The notes beneath the pieces are model-generated. The model was not told the DNA's origin, ran no database searches, and saw nothing but the letters and a program-made list of their open reading frames with translations. 64,000 nucleotides of DNA from Microbacterium jejuense (GTDB lineage Bacteria; Actinomycetota; Actinomycetes; Actinomycetales; Microbacteriaceae). The stretch spans positions 1 to 64,000 of the forward strand of contig NZ_JAEUAW010000015.1 in assembly GCF_019511665.1 (NCBI RefSeq). Reading direction: 5' to 3'. Positions within the stretch are counted from its first letter, which is position 1, and each line of letters starts with the position of its first letter. The translations under genes and the position numbers were made by a program. This document shows positions 31,490 through 43,835 of the stretch, piece by piece.

Positions 31490-34147
31490 ATGAAGACCGC
31501 TGAGATCGCGCAGCGCTACCTCGCCTACTTCGAGAAGAACGGCCACACCATCGTCCCCTCGGCGTCGCTGGTGACCGACGACCCGGCGCTGCTGTTCACG
31601 GTGGCCGGCATGGTGCCGTTCATCCCGTACCTGTCGGGCGACGTGCCGGCTCCGTATGCGCGGGCGGCCGACAACCAGAAGTGCATCCGCACCAACGACA
31701 TCGAAGAGGTCGGCAAGACCCCGCGTCACGGCACGTTCTTCCAGATGCTCGGCAACTGGTCGTTCGGCGACTACTTCAAAGAGGGCGCCATCCGCTACGC
31801 CTGGGAGCTGCTGACGAGCTCCGAGGCGGACGGCGGTCTGGGTTTCGACCCGAAGGACCTCTGGGTCACCGTCTACGAAGAGGACGACGAGGCGCACGAC
31901 CTCTGGCTGCAGCTGACCGACCTGCCCGCGGAGCGCATCCAGCGCCTGGGCAAGGACACCAACTACTGGAGCACCGGGCTTCCGGGCCCCGCGGGCCCCT
32001 GCTCGGAGATCTTCTTCGACCGTGGCCCCGCCTACGGCGTCGACGGCGGACCGGCGACCGATGACGACCGCTACGTCGAGATCTGGAACCTCGTGTTCAT
32101 GCAGTACGAGATCACGAACGTCCGCTCGAAGTACGACTTCGACATCGTCGGCGAGCTGCCCAACAAGAACATCGACACCGGCATGGGCCTGGAGCGCATC
32201 GCGTTCATCAAGCAGGGCGTCGACAACATGTACGAGACGGACCAGGTGCGTCCGGTGCTCGACAAGGCCGTGGAGCTCTCGGGCCGCACGTACGGCGCGA
32301 ACCACGAGGACGACGTGCGCTTCCGGGTCGTGGCCGACCACGTGCGCTCGTCGCTCATGCTGATGTCGGACGGCGTCACGCCGTCCAACGACGGTCGCGG
32401 CTACATCCTGCGCCGGCTCATGCGCCGCGCCATCCGCTCCATGCGTCTGCTGGGCGTCGACGGGCCGACGTTCGAGGTGCTGTTCACGGCTTCCCGCGAC
32501 GCCATGAAGGAGGCGTACCCGGTCGTCGAGACAGACTGGGCCCGCATCTCGCAGTACGCGCTGGCCGAGGAGGCGACGTTCCTGCGCACGCTCGCGGCGG
32601 GGGAGTCGATCCTCGAGGAGTCGCTCGTCGAGACCAAGTCCTCCGGCGGCACGACGATCGCCGGCTCCGAGGCGTTCCTCCTGCACGACACGTACGGCTT
32701 TCCGATCGACCTGACGCTCGAGATCGCCGAGGAGGCGGGCCTCTCGGTCGACCGCGCGGCGTTCGACACCCTCATGCAGGAGCAGCGCGCCCGTGCCAAG
32801 GCCGACGCCCGCGCCCGCAAGCGCCAGCTGGCCGACACGAGCGTCTACCGCGACCTGCGTGCGCTCGGCGAGACCGGCTTCACCGGCTACTCCGACCTCG
32901 AGACCGAGTCGCGCGTGCTCGGCATCCTGGTCGACGGCGTGTCGGTGGACCGTGCGACGACCGGCCAGATCGCCGAGGTGATCCTCGCCGAGACCGCGCT
33001 GTACGCCGAGTCGGGCGGCCAGGTCGCCGACAAGGGCGTCATCGTGGGCCCGGGCTATGAGCTCGAGGTCCTCGACGTGCAGAAGCCCGTCCCCGGCCTC
33101 ATCAGCCACACCGTCGAGGTGTCGTCCGGCGAGGTCGGCGTCGGCCAGCCGGCGACGTCGGTCGTGGATGCCGCCAACCGCCGCGCCGCCCGCCAGGCCC
33201 ACTCCGCCACCCACCTGGTGCACGCCGCCCTGCGCGACACGCTCGGCAAGACGGCGACGCAGGCGGGGTCGCTCAACCGCGCCGGCTACATGCGCTTCGA
33301 CTTCTCGTGGGGTCAGGCGCTGTCGGACGAGACCAAGAGCGAGATCGAAGAGATCGCCAACAACGCGGTGCGCGACAACCTCGAGGTGACCACGCGCGTG
33401 CTGCCGCTGGACGAGGCGAAGTCGCTCGGCGCCATGGCGCTGTTCGGCGAGAAGTACGGCGACACGGTCCGCATGGTCGACATCGGTGGACCGTGGTCGC
33501 GCGAGCTGTGCGCGGGCACCCACGTGTCGACGAGCGCCGAGATCGGGCTCATCAGCCTCGTGGGCGAATCGTCGGTCGGCGCCTCGAACCGCCGCGTCGA
33601 GGCCCTCGTGGGGCTGGACGCCTTCCGGTCGCTGGCGGCCGAGCGGGCGCTGGTGTCGCAGCTGACGACGTCGCTCAAGGCGCCGCGCGAACAGCTGCCG
33701 CAGCGCATCGCGGAGCTTCAGGCGAACCTCAAGGCCGCCGAGAAGAAGATCGCCGCGTTCGAGGCGAAGGCGCTCGGCGACCGCCTGCCCGCGCTGGCTG
33801 CCGCCGCGACCCGCGTCGGCGACACCCTCGTCGTGGCCGAGTCGCTCGGGTCGGCGGCATCCGCCGATGACGTGCGCTCGCTGGCCCTGCAGGTGCGCGA
33901 GCGCCTCGGCTCGGACGCGGCGGTCGTCGCGCTCGGCGCCGTCGTCAACGATCGTCCGGTCGTCATCGTCGCCACCAACGACGCCGCACGAAGCGCCGGC
34001 GCCAAGGCGGGAGTGCTCGCCAAGGCGGCCGCGGGAGTGCTCGGCGGCGGCGGCGGTGGTCGCGACGACGTCGCGCAGGGCGGCGGAACGGATGCGGCGG
34101 CCCTGCCGGCCGCGCTCGGCTCGGTGAAGGACGCCGTCGCGGCGTGA
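31490..34147 (+). CDS. alaS: Alanyl-tRNA synthetase
   Basis: 885 aa, full length. Class II catalytic domain (QRYLAYFEKNGHTIVPSASL, GKTPRHGTFFQMLGNWSFGD), tRNA-recognition domain, editing domain with HSATHLVHAALRD and the CAGTHV zinc motif, and the C-terminal DHHA1 domain with GGGGGGRDDVAQGGG. ATG start. Ends in a GTGA overlap with ruvX and therefore heads the alaS-ruvX-mltG-aro operon. Confidence 0.98.
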   Translation: MKTAEIAQRYLAYFEKNGHTIVPSASLVTDDPALLFTVAGMVPFIPYLSGDVPAPYARAADNQKCIRTNDIEEVGKTPRHGTFFQMLGNWSFGDYFKEGAIRYAWELLTSSEADGGLGFDPKDLWVTVYEEDDEAHDLWLQLTDLPAERIQRLGKDTNYWSTGLPGPAGPCSEIFFDRGPAYGVDGGPATDDDRYVEIWNLVFMQYEITNVRSKYDFDIVGELPNKNIDTGMGLERIAFIKQGVDNMYETDQVRPVLDKAVELSGRTYGANHEDDVRFRVVADHVRSSLMLMSDGVTPSNDGRGYILRRLMRRAIRSMRLLGVDGPTFEVLFTASRDAMKEAYPVVETDWARISQYALAEEATFLRTLAAGESILEESLVETKSSGGTTIAGSEAFLLHDTYGFPIDLTLEIAEEAGLSVDRAAFDTLMQEQRARAKADARARKRQLADTSVYRDLRALGETGFTGYSDLETESRVLGILVDGVSVDRATTGQIAEVILAETALYAESGGQVADKGVIVGPGYELEVLDVQKPVPGLISHTVEVSSGEVGVGQPATSVVDAANRRAARQAHSATHLVHAALRDTLGKTATQAGSLNRAGYMRFDFSWGQALSDETKSEIEEIANNAVRDNLEVTTRVLPLDEAKSLGAMALFGEKYGDTVRMVDIGGPWSRELCAGTHVSTSAEIGLISLVGESSVGASNRRVEALVGLDAFRSLAAERALVSQLTTSLKAPREQLPQRIAELQANLKAAEKKIAAFEAKALGDRLPALAAAATRVGDTLVVAESLGSAASADDVRSLALQVRERLGSDAAVVALGAVVNDRPVVIVATNDAARSAGAKAGVLAKAAAGVLGGGGGGRDDVAQGGGTDAAALPAALGSVKDAVAA

Positions 34148-34611
34148 GCGACTTCAGGCGGGGCACCCGACTCGGCGTCGACGTGGGCAAGGCGCGCGTC
34201 GGGGTCGCCAAGTGCGACCCCGACGGCCTGCTCGCCACCCCTGTCGAGACGGTGCCACGGGACGAGGCCACCGTGGCGAGGATCGTCGCTCTGGCCGACG
34301 AGCACTCGGCGTTCGAGCTGTACGTCGGTCTGCCCCTGAATCTGCGCGGCGAAGACACGCCGTCGACCCAGGATGCGCGCGACGTCGCGGCGGCCCTCGC
34401 AGCCGCGTCAGGACTCACCGTCCGCCTCGTCGACGAGCGGCTCTCGACCGTCTCGGCACACGCGGCACTGCGCAGTTCGGGGCGATCCCAGCGATCGTCG
34501 CGTAGCATCGTTGACCAGGTCGCCGCTGTCGTGCTGCTTCAGCAGGCACTCGATGTCGAGAAGAGCACCGGCCGCCCGCCCGGAACCCCCGTCCCCCAGG
34601 AGCCCGCCTGA
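34144..34611 (+). CDS. ruvX: Holliday junction resolvase-like RNase YqgF/RuvX
   Basis: 155 aa. RNase-H-like fold with GVDVGKARVGVAKCDPDGLL (first Asp), YVGLPLNLRGEDTPSTQDAR, VDERLSTVSAH and a C-terminal D in SIVDQVAAVVLLQQAL. The family processes 16S rRNA ends in E. coli and cuts branched DNA in mycobacteria. Overlaps alaS and mltG (GTGA and TGATG junctions). Confidence 0.95.
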   Translation: MSDFRRGTRLGVDVGKARVGVAKCDPDGLLATPVETVPRDEATVARIVALADEHSAFELYVGLPLNLRGEDTPSTQDARDVAAALAAASGLTVRLVDERLSTVSAHAALRSSGRSQRSSRSIVDQVAAVVLLQQALDVEKSTGRPPGTPVPQEPA

Positions 34612-36305
34612 TGCCCGACTCATCGCCCGACGGCGCGGCAGCGCCGCTGTCGCGCCGCGCCGCCCGTGAGGCCGCCGCCCGGCAGGCGGCCACCGGCGCG
34701 ACCCCGACGGCGAACCCGCAGACCCCCGCGCCGGCGCAGCCCGCGCCGGCACAGGCCGCCCCGGCGCAGCACTCGGCGCCCGCGGTGTCGTGGGAGTCCC
34801 TCATCACGGGGTCGACGCCGGTCGTCGGGAGCGGTTCCACGGCACCGGAACCCACCCCCGGACCAGTGGAGCCGGCGCCGGAGGACGCACCGGGCAGCGG
34901 GTTCCAGCCGGTGCCGCTGCGCGCTCCGCGCCCCACCCGCAGTGACGTCGACGCGACGCCCGAGACCGATCCGTGGCTGTTCTCCGGAGACACGGCGCCC
35001 GCGATGCCCTACAGTCGGGGCAACACCGGCGCGACCGCGACGGTGACCGCCGCGGCCACCCGGACGGCGACGATGCCCGAGAAGACGCCCGAACGGGCAG
35101 AGCAGCGCCCCGCGACGGGAACGCTGGACGACCTGTTCAGCGGGTCGACCTCGACGGACGACATCGGACACGTGCCCCCGGCCAAGAACAAGAAGCGCCG
35201 CCGCATCGGCGGCTGGATCGCGCTCGGAGTGGTGCTGCTGATCCTGGGCGGCATCGCCGCGGGCGGGCTGTACGTCTGGAACACGTACGAGCCCCAGATC
35301 CGCAAGGTCATGGGCTGGGAAGAGCCCAAGGACTACGAGGCCGGCCTCGCGAACGGCGAGACGTCGATCACGATCATGTCGGGCGACACGGGTCAGCCGA
35401 TCTCGGAGGCGCTGTTCAACGCAGGCGTCACCAAGACCGCGGGCGCCTTCTACGACTACCTGATCGAGACCGGCCAGAACCCCAACTTCCAGCCGGGCGT
35501 CTACAAGCTGCAGAAGCAGATGACGAGCGAGGCCGCCCTCGCGGCGCTGATGGACCCCGCCAATCGGCAGGAGAACACGGCGCAGATCCCCGAGGGCTAC
35601 AGCGTCGACGGCACACTCGAGCGCATCTCGGAGGGCACCGGCATCCCGCTCGCCGACCTGCAGGCGGCGGCCGCCGACCCCTCCGTCTACGGCATCTCGG
35701 TGGACCCCGCGATCGCCGCGGCCGGCGGGCAGCCGCTGGAGGGCTGGTTGTTCCCGGCGACGTACACGTTCGACCCGGGCACAACCGCCCAGGCCGCGAT
35801 CCAGACGCTCGTGAACCGCACGATCCAGTCGCTGGATGCCGCCGGCGTACCCGTCGAGAAGCGCCAGGAGATCCTCACGACAGCGTCGATCATCCAGCGC
35901 GAGGCGCGGTACGAGGCCGACATGCAGAAGGTGTCGCGCGTGATCCTCAACCGGCTCGACGCGAACAACCAAGAGACCTTCGGCAAGCTGCAGATGGACT
36001 CGACCGCGCAGTACGGCTACGGCGAGCTGCACGCGGGCTCCGCCAGCACGTCCGACGAGGCGCAGAACGACCCCAACCCCTGGAACACCTACGTGCACAC
36101 GGGGCTGCCGATCGGCCCGATCTCCAACCCCGGCGATGTGGCGATCGACGCCGCGATGCACCCCGCCGACGGTCCGTGGCTCTACTTCGTGACAGTCAAC
36201 ATGGACACCGGCGAGACGATCTTCACCAACACGTACAACGAGCACTTGAAGTACGTGAAGCAGATGCAGCAGTGGTGCTCCGAGCACCCGGACTCGGGGT
36301 GCTGA
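34611..36305 (+). CDS. mltG: Endolytic transglycosylase MltG
   Basis: 564 aa. About 195 cytoplasmic residues rich in Ala, Pro and Thr precede one TM (GGWIALGVVLLILGGIAAGG), then a LysM-like segment (SITIMSGDTGQPISEALFNA) and the YceG catalytic domain (EGWLFPATYTFDPG; SIIQREARYEADMQKVSRVI with the catalytic Glu; LQMDSTAQYGYG; GLPIGPISNPG). Cuts nascent glycan strands and sets their length. The long N-terminal cytoplasmic tail is typical of actinobacterial MltG. Confidence 0.95.
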   Translation: MPDSSPDGAAAPLSRRAAREAAARQAATGATPTANPQTPAPAQPAPAQAAPAQHSAPAVSWESLITGSTPVVGSGSTAPEPTPGPVEPAPEDAPGSGFQPVPLRAPRPTRSDVDATPETDPWLFSGDTAPAMPYSRGNTGATATVTAAATRTATMPEKTPERAEQRPATGTLDDLFSGSTSTDDIGHVPPAKNKKRRRIGGWIALGVVLLILGGIAAGGLYVWNTYEPQIRKVMGWEEPKDYEAGLANGETSITIMSGDTGQPISEALFNAGVTKTAGAFYDYLIETGQNPNFQPGVYKLQKQMTSEAALAALMDPANRQENTAQIPEGYSVDGTLERISEGTGIPLADLQAAAADPSVYGISVDPAIAAAGGQPLEGWLFPATYTFDPGTTAQAAIQTLVNRTIQSLDAAGVPVEKRQEILTTASIIQREARYEADMQKVSRVILNRLDANNQETFGKLQMDSTAQYGYGELHAGSASTSDEAQNDPNPWNTYVHTGLPIGPISNPGDVAIDAAMHPADGPWLYFVTVNMDTGETIFTNTYNEHLKYVKQMQQWCSEHPDSGC

Positions 36306-37150
36306 ACCCGGCAGCCGCGCGCCTGGAGGTGTGGGGCGATCCGATCGCGCACAGCCGCTCGCCGCAGCTGCACGCCGCCGCGTACGACGTGCTGGGGCTC
36401 GACTGGAGCTACGGTCGTCGCCGCGTGGGCGAACGATCGTTCGCGGCTGAGCTGGCGACGCTCGATGACGCGTGGCGCGGGCTGTCGCTCACGATGCCGC
36501 TCAAAGGCGTGGCGTACGCGGCGGCGGCGAACCTCGACCGTCGTGCCGAGCTGACCGGCGCCGTCAACACCCTGCTGCTCGATCCGGACGGGCCGCGCGG
36601 GTTCAACACCGACGTCGGCGGCATCGTCCGCACCCTCGCCGACGACGGACTCACCACGGTGCCGAGCGCACGGATCGTCGGCGCCGGCGCGACGGCGACC
36701 TCCGCGGTCGTGGCCCTCAGCGAGCTCGGGGCGCGCGAGATCCAGGTGGTCGCCCGCCGTCCCGAGGCCGTCGCGCCCCTGGTGGCTCTGGGCGAGCGCC
36801 TCGGCGTCGAGGTCACGGCAGCGCCGTTCGCGGCATCCCTCTCGCACGAGGTGCCGCTCACGATCGCGACGCTCCCCGGTGATGCGCCGGTGCAGGATGC
36901 CGCGGCCGACGCCCTCGCCGACACCGGCGGTCTGCTGCTCGACGTGGTGTACGGCCACTGGCCGACCGCGCTGTCGGCGGCGTGGGACCGTGCGGGAGCG
37001 ACAGCGCGTTCAGGGCTCGGGATGCTGCTGCACCAGGCACTGCTGCAGATCCGGATCTTCCGCCATGGCGACCCCGACACCCCCCTGGACGCCGAGGACC
37101 GCGTGCTCCGGGCGATGCGGGGAGTGCTCGAGGGCACCGCCGCGGCGTAA
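36299..37150 (+). CDS. aroE: Shikimate dehydrogenase
   Basis: 283 aa. WGDPIAHSRSPQLHAAAYD (shikimate site), SLTMPLKGVAYA with the catalytic Lys, NTDVGGIVRTL with the catalytic Asp, and an NADP-binding region in which the usual GAGGxxxA is IVGAGATATSAV. Reduces 3-dehydroshikimate. GTG at 36299 overlaps the mltG stop by 7 nt; another GTG 27 nt downstream would also keep the catalytic part. Confidence 0.92.
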   Translation: MLNPAAARLEVWGDPIAHSRSPQLHAAAYDVLGLDWSYGRRRVGERSFAAELATLDDAWRGLSLTMPLKGVAYAAAANLDRRAELTGAVNTLLLDPDGPRGFNTDVGGIVRTLADDGLTTVPSARIVGAGATATSAVVALSELGAREIQVVARRPEAVAPLVALGERLGVEVTAAPFAASLSHEVPLTIATLPGDAPVQDAAADALADTGGLLLDVVYGHWPTALSAAWDRAGATARSGLGMLLHQALLQIRIFRHGDPDTPLDAEDRVLRAMRGVLEGTAAA

Positions 37151-37180
37151 CCGGCGCGCCGGGCGTGGGAGACTGGAGCA

Positions 37181-38408
37181 ATGCTCCGCGTGCTCACGGC
37201 CGGCGAATCCCACGGCCCCGAACTCGTCGCCGTCATGGAGGGCCTGCCTGCGGGCGTCCCGATCTCCCGCGCCGCGATCCAGGCGGATCTCGCGCGCCGC
37301 AAGCTCGGCTACGGCCGCGGCTCGCGCATGAAGTTCGAAGAGGACGAGCTGACGATCTCGTCGGGCGTGCGCCACGGCTACACGCTCGGCAGCCCCATCG
37401 CGCTGCGCATCGGCAACACCGAATGGCCCAAGTGGGTCGAGGTCATGAGCGCCGAGCCCGTCGAGCTCACCGACAAGTCCCGCGGCCGCGGCGCCGCGCT
37501 CACGCGTCCGCGCCCCGGCCACGCCGACCTCGTGGGCATGCAGAAGTACGGCTTCGACGAAGCCCGGCCGATCCTCGAGCGCGCGAGCGCGCGCGAGACC
37601 GCGGCGCGCGTCGCCCTCGGCGCCCTGGCCCGCGCGTTCCTCGGCGAGCTCGGCATCCGCCTCGTCAGCCACACGCTGTCGATCGGTCCCGTCCAGGTGC
37701 CGGCCGGTTCCGCCCTGCCGACGCCCGACGACGTCGACGCGCTCGACGCCGACCCGCTGCGCTGCTTCGACCCGGCCACGAGCGCGGCCATGGTCGAAGA
37801 GGTCGATGCGGCCAAGAAGGACGGCGACACGCTCGGCGGCATCGTCGAGGTGCTCGCGTACGGCCTCCCGCCGGGGCTCGGCTCGCACGTGCACTGGGAC
37901 CGCCGCCTCGACGCGAAGCTCGCACAGGCGCTCATGAGCATCCAGGCGATCAAGGGGGTCGAGGTCGGCGACGGCTTCGAGACCACGCGCCGTCGCGGCT
38001 CCGCTGCGCACGACGAGCTGTACACCGCAGAGGACGGCATCACCCGTTCCAGCGACAAGGCGGGCGGCACCGAGGGCGGCATGTCCACCGGCACCGTGCT
38101 GCGCGTGCGCGCGGGCATGAAGCCGATCGCGACAGTCCCGCGGGCGCTGCACACCGTCGACGTCGCCACCGGCGATGCCGCTCAGGCCCACCACCAGCGC
38201 TCGGACGTCTGCGCCGTCCCGGCTGCGGGCGTCGTCGCCGAGGCGATGGTCGCGGTCGTGCTCGCCGAGGTCGTGCTCGAGAAGTTCGGCGGCGACAGCG
38301 TCGCCGAGACCCGGCGCAACCTCGAGGGCTACCTCGCGGCGATCCCGGACGCCTTGCGCACCGCCGCCGAGAGCGACACCGCCCTGACCGGCGAGGTCGC
38401 TGTCAGCC

Positions 38409-38425
<17 letters not shown>
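37181..38425 (+). CDS. aroC: Chorismate synthase
   Basis: 414 aa, FMN-dependent last step of the shikimate pathway. [20 protein letters not shown] at the N-terminus, [50 protein letters not shown] and the C-terminal [20 protein letters not shown] signature. Follows aroE by 30 nt and overlaps aroK by 17 nt. Confidence 0.98.
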
Positions 38426-40542
<2,117 letters not shown>

Positions 40543-40639
40543 GCCTGAGCGGTCTCACCAGGATCAGGTGATGCGGCCGGCTCGCCCCGACTGCCAGACT
40601 GGCGCCGCGCAGGAGATGCGCCTGTCGAAGGGAGTCGTC

Positions 40640-42226
40640 ATGAGCGTCACCACTGACGCGCCGGCCAAGGCGGGGGCGATCCTGTCCACCCTCATCCTCG
40701 TCGCCGCGGTGGCGAACCTCCCGCTGTCGGTCGCCAACGTCGCTCTGCCCGACATCGGCAAGGCGTTCGACGCCTCGCAGACGGAGCTCAACCTGGTGGC
40801 TGTCGGGTACTCGCTGGGCCTCGCGGCGTCCGTCCTGTGGCTGGGTGCCGTCGGCGACCGGTACGGCCGCAAGATGATGCTGCTCACCGGCGTGCTGCTT
40901 TCGCTGCCGGCCGGACTCGTGGCCGCCTTCGCGCCGAGCATCGACGTGCTCATCATCGCGCGCATCGTAGGCGGCCTCGCGGCCGGCATGGCGTACCCGA
41001 CGACGCTGGCCCTCATCACGGCACTGTGGTCGGGTGCCGCCCGGACACGATCGATCGCGCTGTGGTCTGCGACCGGCGGGGCGATCTCGGCCCTCGGCCC
41101 GCTGCTGTCGGGAGTGCTCCTGGAGTTCTTCCACTGGGGCTCGGTGTTCCTGCTGACGATCCCGCTGATCCTCGTCGCGATCCCACTCGTCATCAAGGTG
41201 GTGCCGAGCCATGTCAACGAGTCGACGGATCCCGTCGACAACCTCGGCGGGATCCTCTCGGTGATCCTCGTCGGCGGCATCATCCTGGCCATCAACTTCG
41301 CCGCCGTCCCCGACGCCGGGACGCTGGTGCTCGGCCTCACCATCATCGGGGCGGCCGCGCTCATCGCGTTCGTCATCCGTCAGCGCAGGGCGAAGAACCC
41401 CCTGTACGACCTCGCCATCGCGGCCCGGCCCGTCTTCTGGGTGGCCGCATGCGCCGGCATCATCGTGTTCGGCGCGCTGATGGGTGCCATGTTCATCGGG
41501 CAGCAGTACCTCCAGAACGTCCTCGGCTACTCGACGCTCGAGTCCGGTCTCGCGATCCTCCCCGCCGCCGTCTTCATGGTGCTGCTCGCGCCGCGGTCGG
41601 CCAAGCTCGTCGAGTCCCGCGGCGCCCGCTTCACGCTCCTCGTCGGGTACGCCGCGGTGCTGCTGGGATTCCTCACGATGCTGCTGCTGTGGACCGGCAC
41701 CGCCGACTACTGGGCCGTCGGGCTCGGATACGCCTTCGTCGGGGCGGGCGTGGGACTCGCCGGCACGCCGGCATCGCACTCGCTGACGGGGGCGGTGCCG
41801 GTGCGTCGAGCCGGCATGGCCTCGGGCACGGCGGATCTCCAGCGCGACCTCGGCGGCGCCATCATGCAGTCGATCCTGGGCGCCCTGCTGACGGCCGGGT
41901 ACGCGGCATCCGCGGCGAAGCTCATCGGCGACGCCCCGAACGCCGATCAGATCACGGCGTCGGTGCAGAGCCAGCTCACGAAGTCGTTCGCCAGCGCTGC
42001 CGACGTCGCCGAGCAGTATCCGCAGTACTCCGACGCGATCATCAAGGCCGCACGGGAGTCGTTCGAACAGGGCCAGACGTGGGCGTACCTCGCCGGCATC
42101 ATCGCGGTCGTCATCGGCGCGGTGCTCGTGTTCTTCGCCTTCCCGAAGTTCGAGCGCGAGAAGGCCCTGCTGGCGCAATACCGCGCCGAGGACGCGCAGC
42201 CGTCGTCGCCGGTGCAGCCCGCCTGA
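40640..42226 (+). CDS. DHA2-type MFS exporter
   Basis: 528 aa with about 14 predicted membrane helices, the number of the DHA2 drug:H+ antiporter group. Motif A after TM2 is LWLGAVGDRYGRKMMLL, and motif C-like GGAISALGPLLSGVLLEF is in TM5. The C-terminal half contains a long external loop (KLIGDAPNADQITASVQSQL) between the last two helices. I chose ATG at 40640 behind GAAGGGA over a longer upstream frame. Likely a multidrug or small-molecule exporter; substrate unknown. Inserted between aroB/GNAT and aroQ. Confidence 0.88.
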   Translation: MSVTTDAPAKAGAILSTLILVAAVANLPLSVANVALPDIGKAFDASQTELNLVAVGYSLGLAASVLWLGAVGDRYGRKMMLLTGVLLSLPAGLVAAFAPSIDVLIIARIVGGLAAGMAYPTTLALITALWSGAARTRSIALWSATGGAISALGPLLSGVLLEFFHWGSVFLLTIPLILVAIPLVIKVVPSHVNESTDPVDNLGGILSVILVGGIILAINFAAVPDAGTLVLGLTIIGAAALIAFVIRQRRAKNPLYDLAIAARPVFWVAACAGIIVFGALMGAMFIGQQYLQNVLGYSTLESGLAILPAAVFMVLLAPRSAKLVESRGARFTLLVGYAAVLLGFLTMLLLWTGTADYWAVGLGYAFVGAGVGLAGTPASHSLTGAVPVRRAGMASGTADLQRDLGGAIMQSILGALLTAGYAASAAKLIGDAPNADQITASVQSQLTKSFASAADVAEQYPQYSDAIIKAARESFEQGQTWAYLAGIIAVVIGAVLVFFAFPKFEREKALLAQYRAEDAQPSSPVQPA

Positions 42227-42234
42227 GGCGACGG

Positions 42235-42240
42235 TAGGGT
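42235..42240 (+). promoter_or_regulatory. -10 box of aroQ
   Basis: TAGGGT, 6 nt before the GTG of aroQ; gives aroQ its own leaderless transcript after the inserted exporter gene. Confidence 0.5.
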
Positions 42241-42246
42241 GGGCCG

Positions 42247-42705
42247 GTGACCACGCCGCGCCGCCTGCTCCTCGTCAACGGACCCAACCTCAACCTCCTC
42301 GGCACGCGCGAACCCGACATCTACGGCACGCAGACGCTCGCCGATGTCGAGCAGACGACGACGGATGCCGCCGCCCGGCGCGGCTTCGAGGTCCGGGCGA
42401 TCCAGAGCAACCACGAAGGCGTGCTGCTCGACGCGATCCACGCGGCGCGCGAGGACTGCGCCGGCATCGTGATCAATCCCGGTGGCCTCACGCACACGTC
42501 CGTGGTGCTGCGCGACGCGCTGTCGGCGGTGGGACTGCCGGTGGCCGAAGTGCACATCTCGGATGTGAGTGCCCGCGAGGAGTTCCGTCACCACTCCTAC
42601 GTGGCCGACGTCGCCGTCGTGCACGTCGTGGGCGAGGGGATCGCGGGCTACGCCACCGCGACGACCCGGCTGATCGACATCCTGACAGGACAGGCGGAGG
42701 GCTGA
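42247..42705 (+). CDS. aroQ: Type II 3-dehydroquinate dehydratase
   Basis: 152 aa. [20 protein letters not shown] with the catalytic Tyr, [48 protein letters not shown] with the catalytic His. Third step of the shikimate pathway. Appears leaderless and so is transcribed apart from aroB despite the neighbouring position. Confidence 0.97.
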   Translation: MTTPRRLLLVNGPNLNLLGTREPDIYGTQTLADVEQTTTDAAARRGFEVRAIQSNHEGVLLDAIHAAREDCAGIVINPGGLTHTSVVLRDALSAVGLPVAEVHISDVSAREEFRHHSYVADVAVVHVVGEGIAGYATATTRLIDILTGQAEG

Positions 42706-42811
42706 CGATCCGCCTCGCCGCGAGGCATCCCGTAGAATGTCCTGTCGGCTGTGCGCCATCGCGTGCGTCGGCCCCGCACGACTTTCCCCGACGAACGGAC
42801 ATACTCACCTC

Positions 42812-43372
42812 ATGGCTTCCACCGCAGACATCAAGAACGGCGTCGTCCTCAGCATCGACGGACAGCTGTGGAGCGTCGTCGAGTTCCAGCACGTCAAGCC
42901 CGGCAAGGGCGGCGCGTTCGTCCGCACGAAGCTCAAGAACGTCGTCTCGGGCAAGGTCGTCGACCGCACCTACAACGCCGGCGCCAAGATCGACATCGAG
43001 AACGTCGACCGCCGCGACTTCACGTACCTCTACAACGACGGCGAGAGCTTTGTCTTCATGGACGTCGCCGACTACGACCAGCTGACGGTCGGCGCCGCCA
43101 CCGTCGGGGACGCCGCGCACTTCCTGCTCGAGAACCAGCAGGTGCAGATCGCCCTCAACAACGGCAACCCCCTCTACATCGAGCTTCCGGCATCCGTCGT
43201 CCTCGAGATCACCTACACCGAGCCCGGCCTGCAGGGCGACCGCTCGTCGGCGGGCACCAAGCCCGCGACGCTCGAGACCGGCTACGAGATCCAGGTTCCG
43301 CTGTTCCTCGAGACCGGCACGAAGGTCAAGGTCGACACCCGCACGGGCGAGTACCTCGGCCGCGAGAAGTAA
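42812..43372 (+). CDS. efp: Elongation factor P
   Basis: 186 aa. KOW-like domain with [17 protein letters not shown]32 at the tip of the loop is the position that is modified in many bacteria and rescues ribosomes stalled on prolines. The final segment ([20 protein letters not shown]) is the conserved C-terminal OB domain. ATG chosen for homologous start; a TAGAAT box at 42733-42738 gives a leader of about 65 nt. Modification genes are not near. Confidence 0.97.
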   Translation: MASTADIKNGVVLSIDGQLWSVVEFQHVKPGKGGAFVRTKLKNVVSGKVVDRTYNAGAKIDIENVDRRDFTYLYNDGESFVFMDVADYDQLTVGAATVGDAAHFLLENQQVQIALNNGNPLYIELPASVVLEITYTEPGLQGDRSSAGTKPATLETGYEIQVPLFLETGTKVKVDTRTGEYLGREK

Positions 43373-43375
43373 GGC

Positions 43376-43786
43376 GTGAGCGCCCGCACGAAGGCGCGCA
43401 AGCGCGCGCTCGACATCCTGTTCCAGGCGGACGTCCGCGGCGACGAGCCGGCGACGATCCTCGCCGCCGAGGCGAAGCGCGCCGCGGGCGAGCCCGCCCG
43501 GCAGGCGTCATGGCTGTACGCCCGCGACATCGTCGACGGCGTGATCGACAACCGTGACGCGATCGACGAGCAGATCACCACGTTCGCGAAGGACTGGACC
43601 CTCACCCGGATGCCGGCGGTCGACCGTGCCGTGCTGCGCATCGGCGTGTGGGAGATCCTGTTCAACGACGAGGTGCCCACCGCCGTCGCGATCGACGAGG
43701 CGGTCGAGCTCGCCAAGGAGTTCTCGACCGACGAATCGGGCGCCTTCGTCCACGGCGTGCTCGCCAACATCGCGCGCGCATCCTGA
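43376..43786 (+). CDS. nusB: Transcription antitermination factor NusB
   Basis: 136 aa all-helical protein. RTKARKRALDILFQADVRGD, LTRMPAVDRAVLRIGVWEIL and VPTAVAIDEAVELAKEFSTD are the family signatures. Binds boxA of rRNA leaders with S10. GTG start 3 nt after the efp stop, the usual efp-nusB pair. Confidence 0.96.
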   Translation: MSARTKARKRALDILFQADVRGDEPATILAAEAKRAAGEPARQASWLYARDIVDGVIDNRDAIDEQITTFAKDWTLTRMPAVDRAVLRIGVWEILFNDEVPTAVAIDEAVELAKEFSTDESGAFVHGVLANIARAS

Positions 43787-43822
43787 GCCGGCTTCGCCCG
43801 GCCGCGTGTCCGCGGCTGTTGG

Positions 43823-43828
43823 CAGGAT
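43823..43828 (+). promoter_or_regulatory. -10 box of the SWIM-SNF2 gene
   Basis: CAGGAT, 7 nt before the GTG start of the helicase gene. Confidence 0.4.
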
Positions 43829-43835
43829 GGATGCC

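Noticed and set aside
40618..40632. GCCTGTCGAAGGG upstream of the exporter gene, resembling the repeat in the HIT gene
   Set aside because: Only 13 bases match and the rest of the palindrome is absent; it also serves as the ribosome site region. Probably coincidence.
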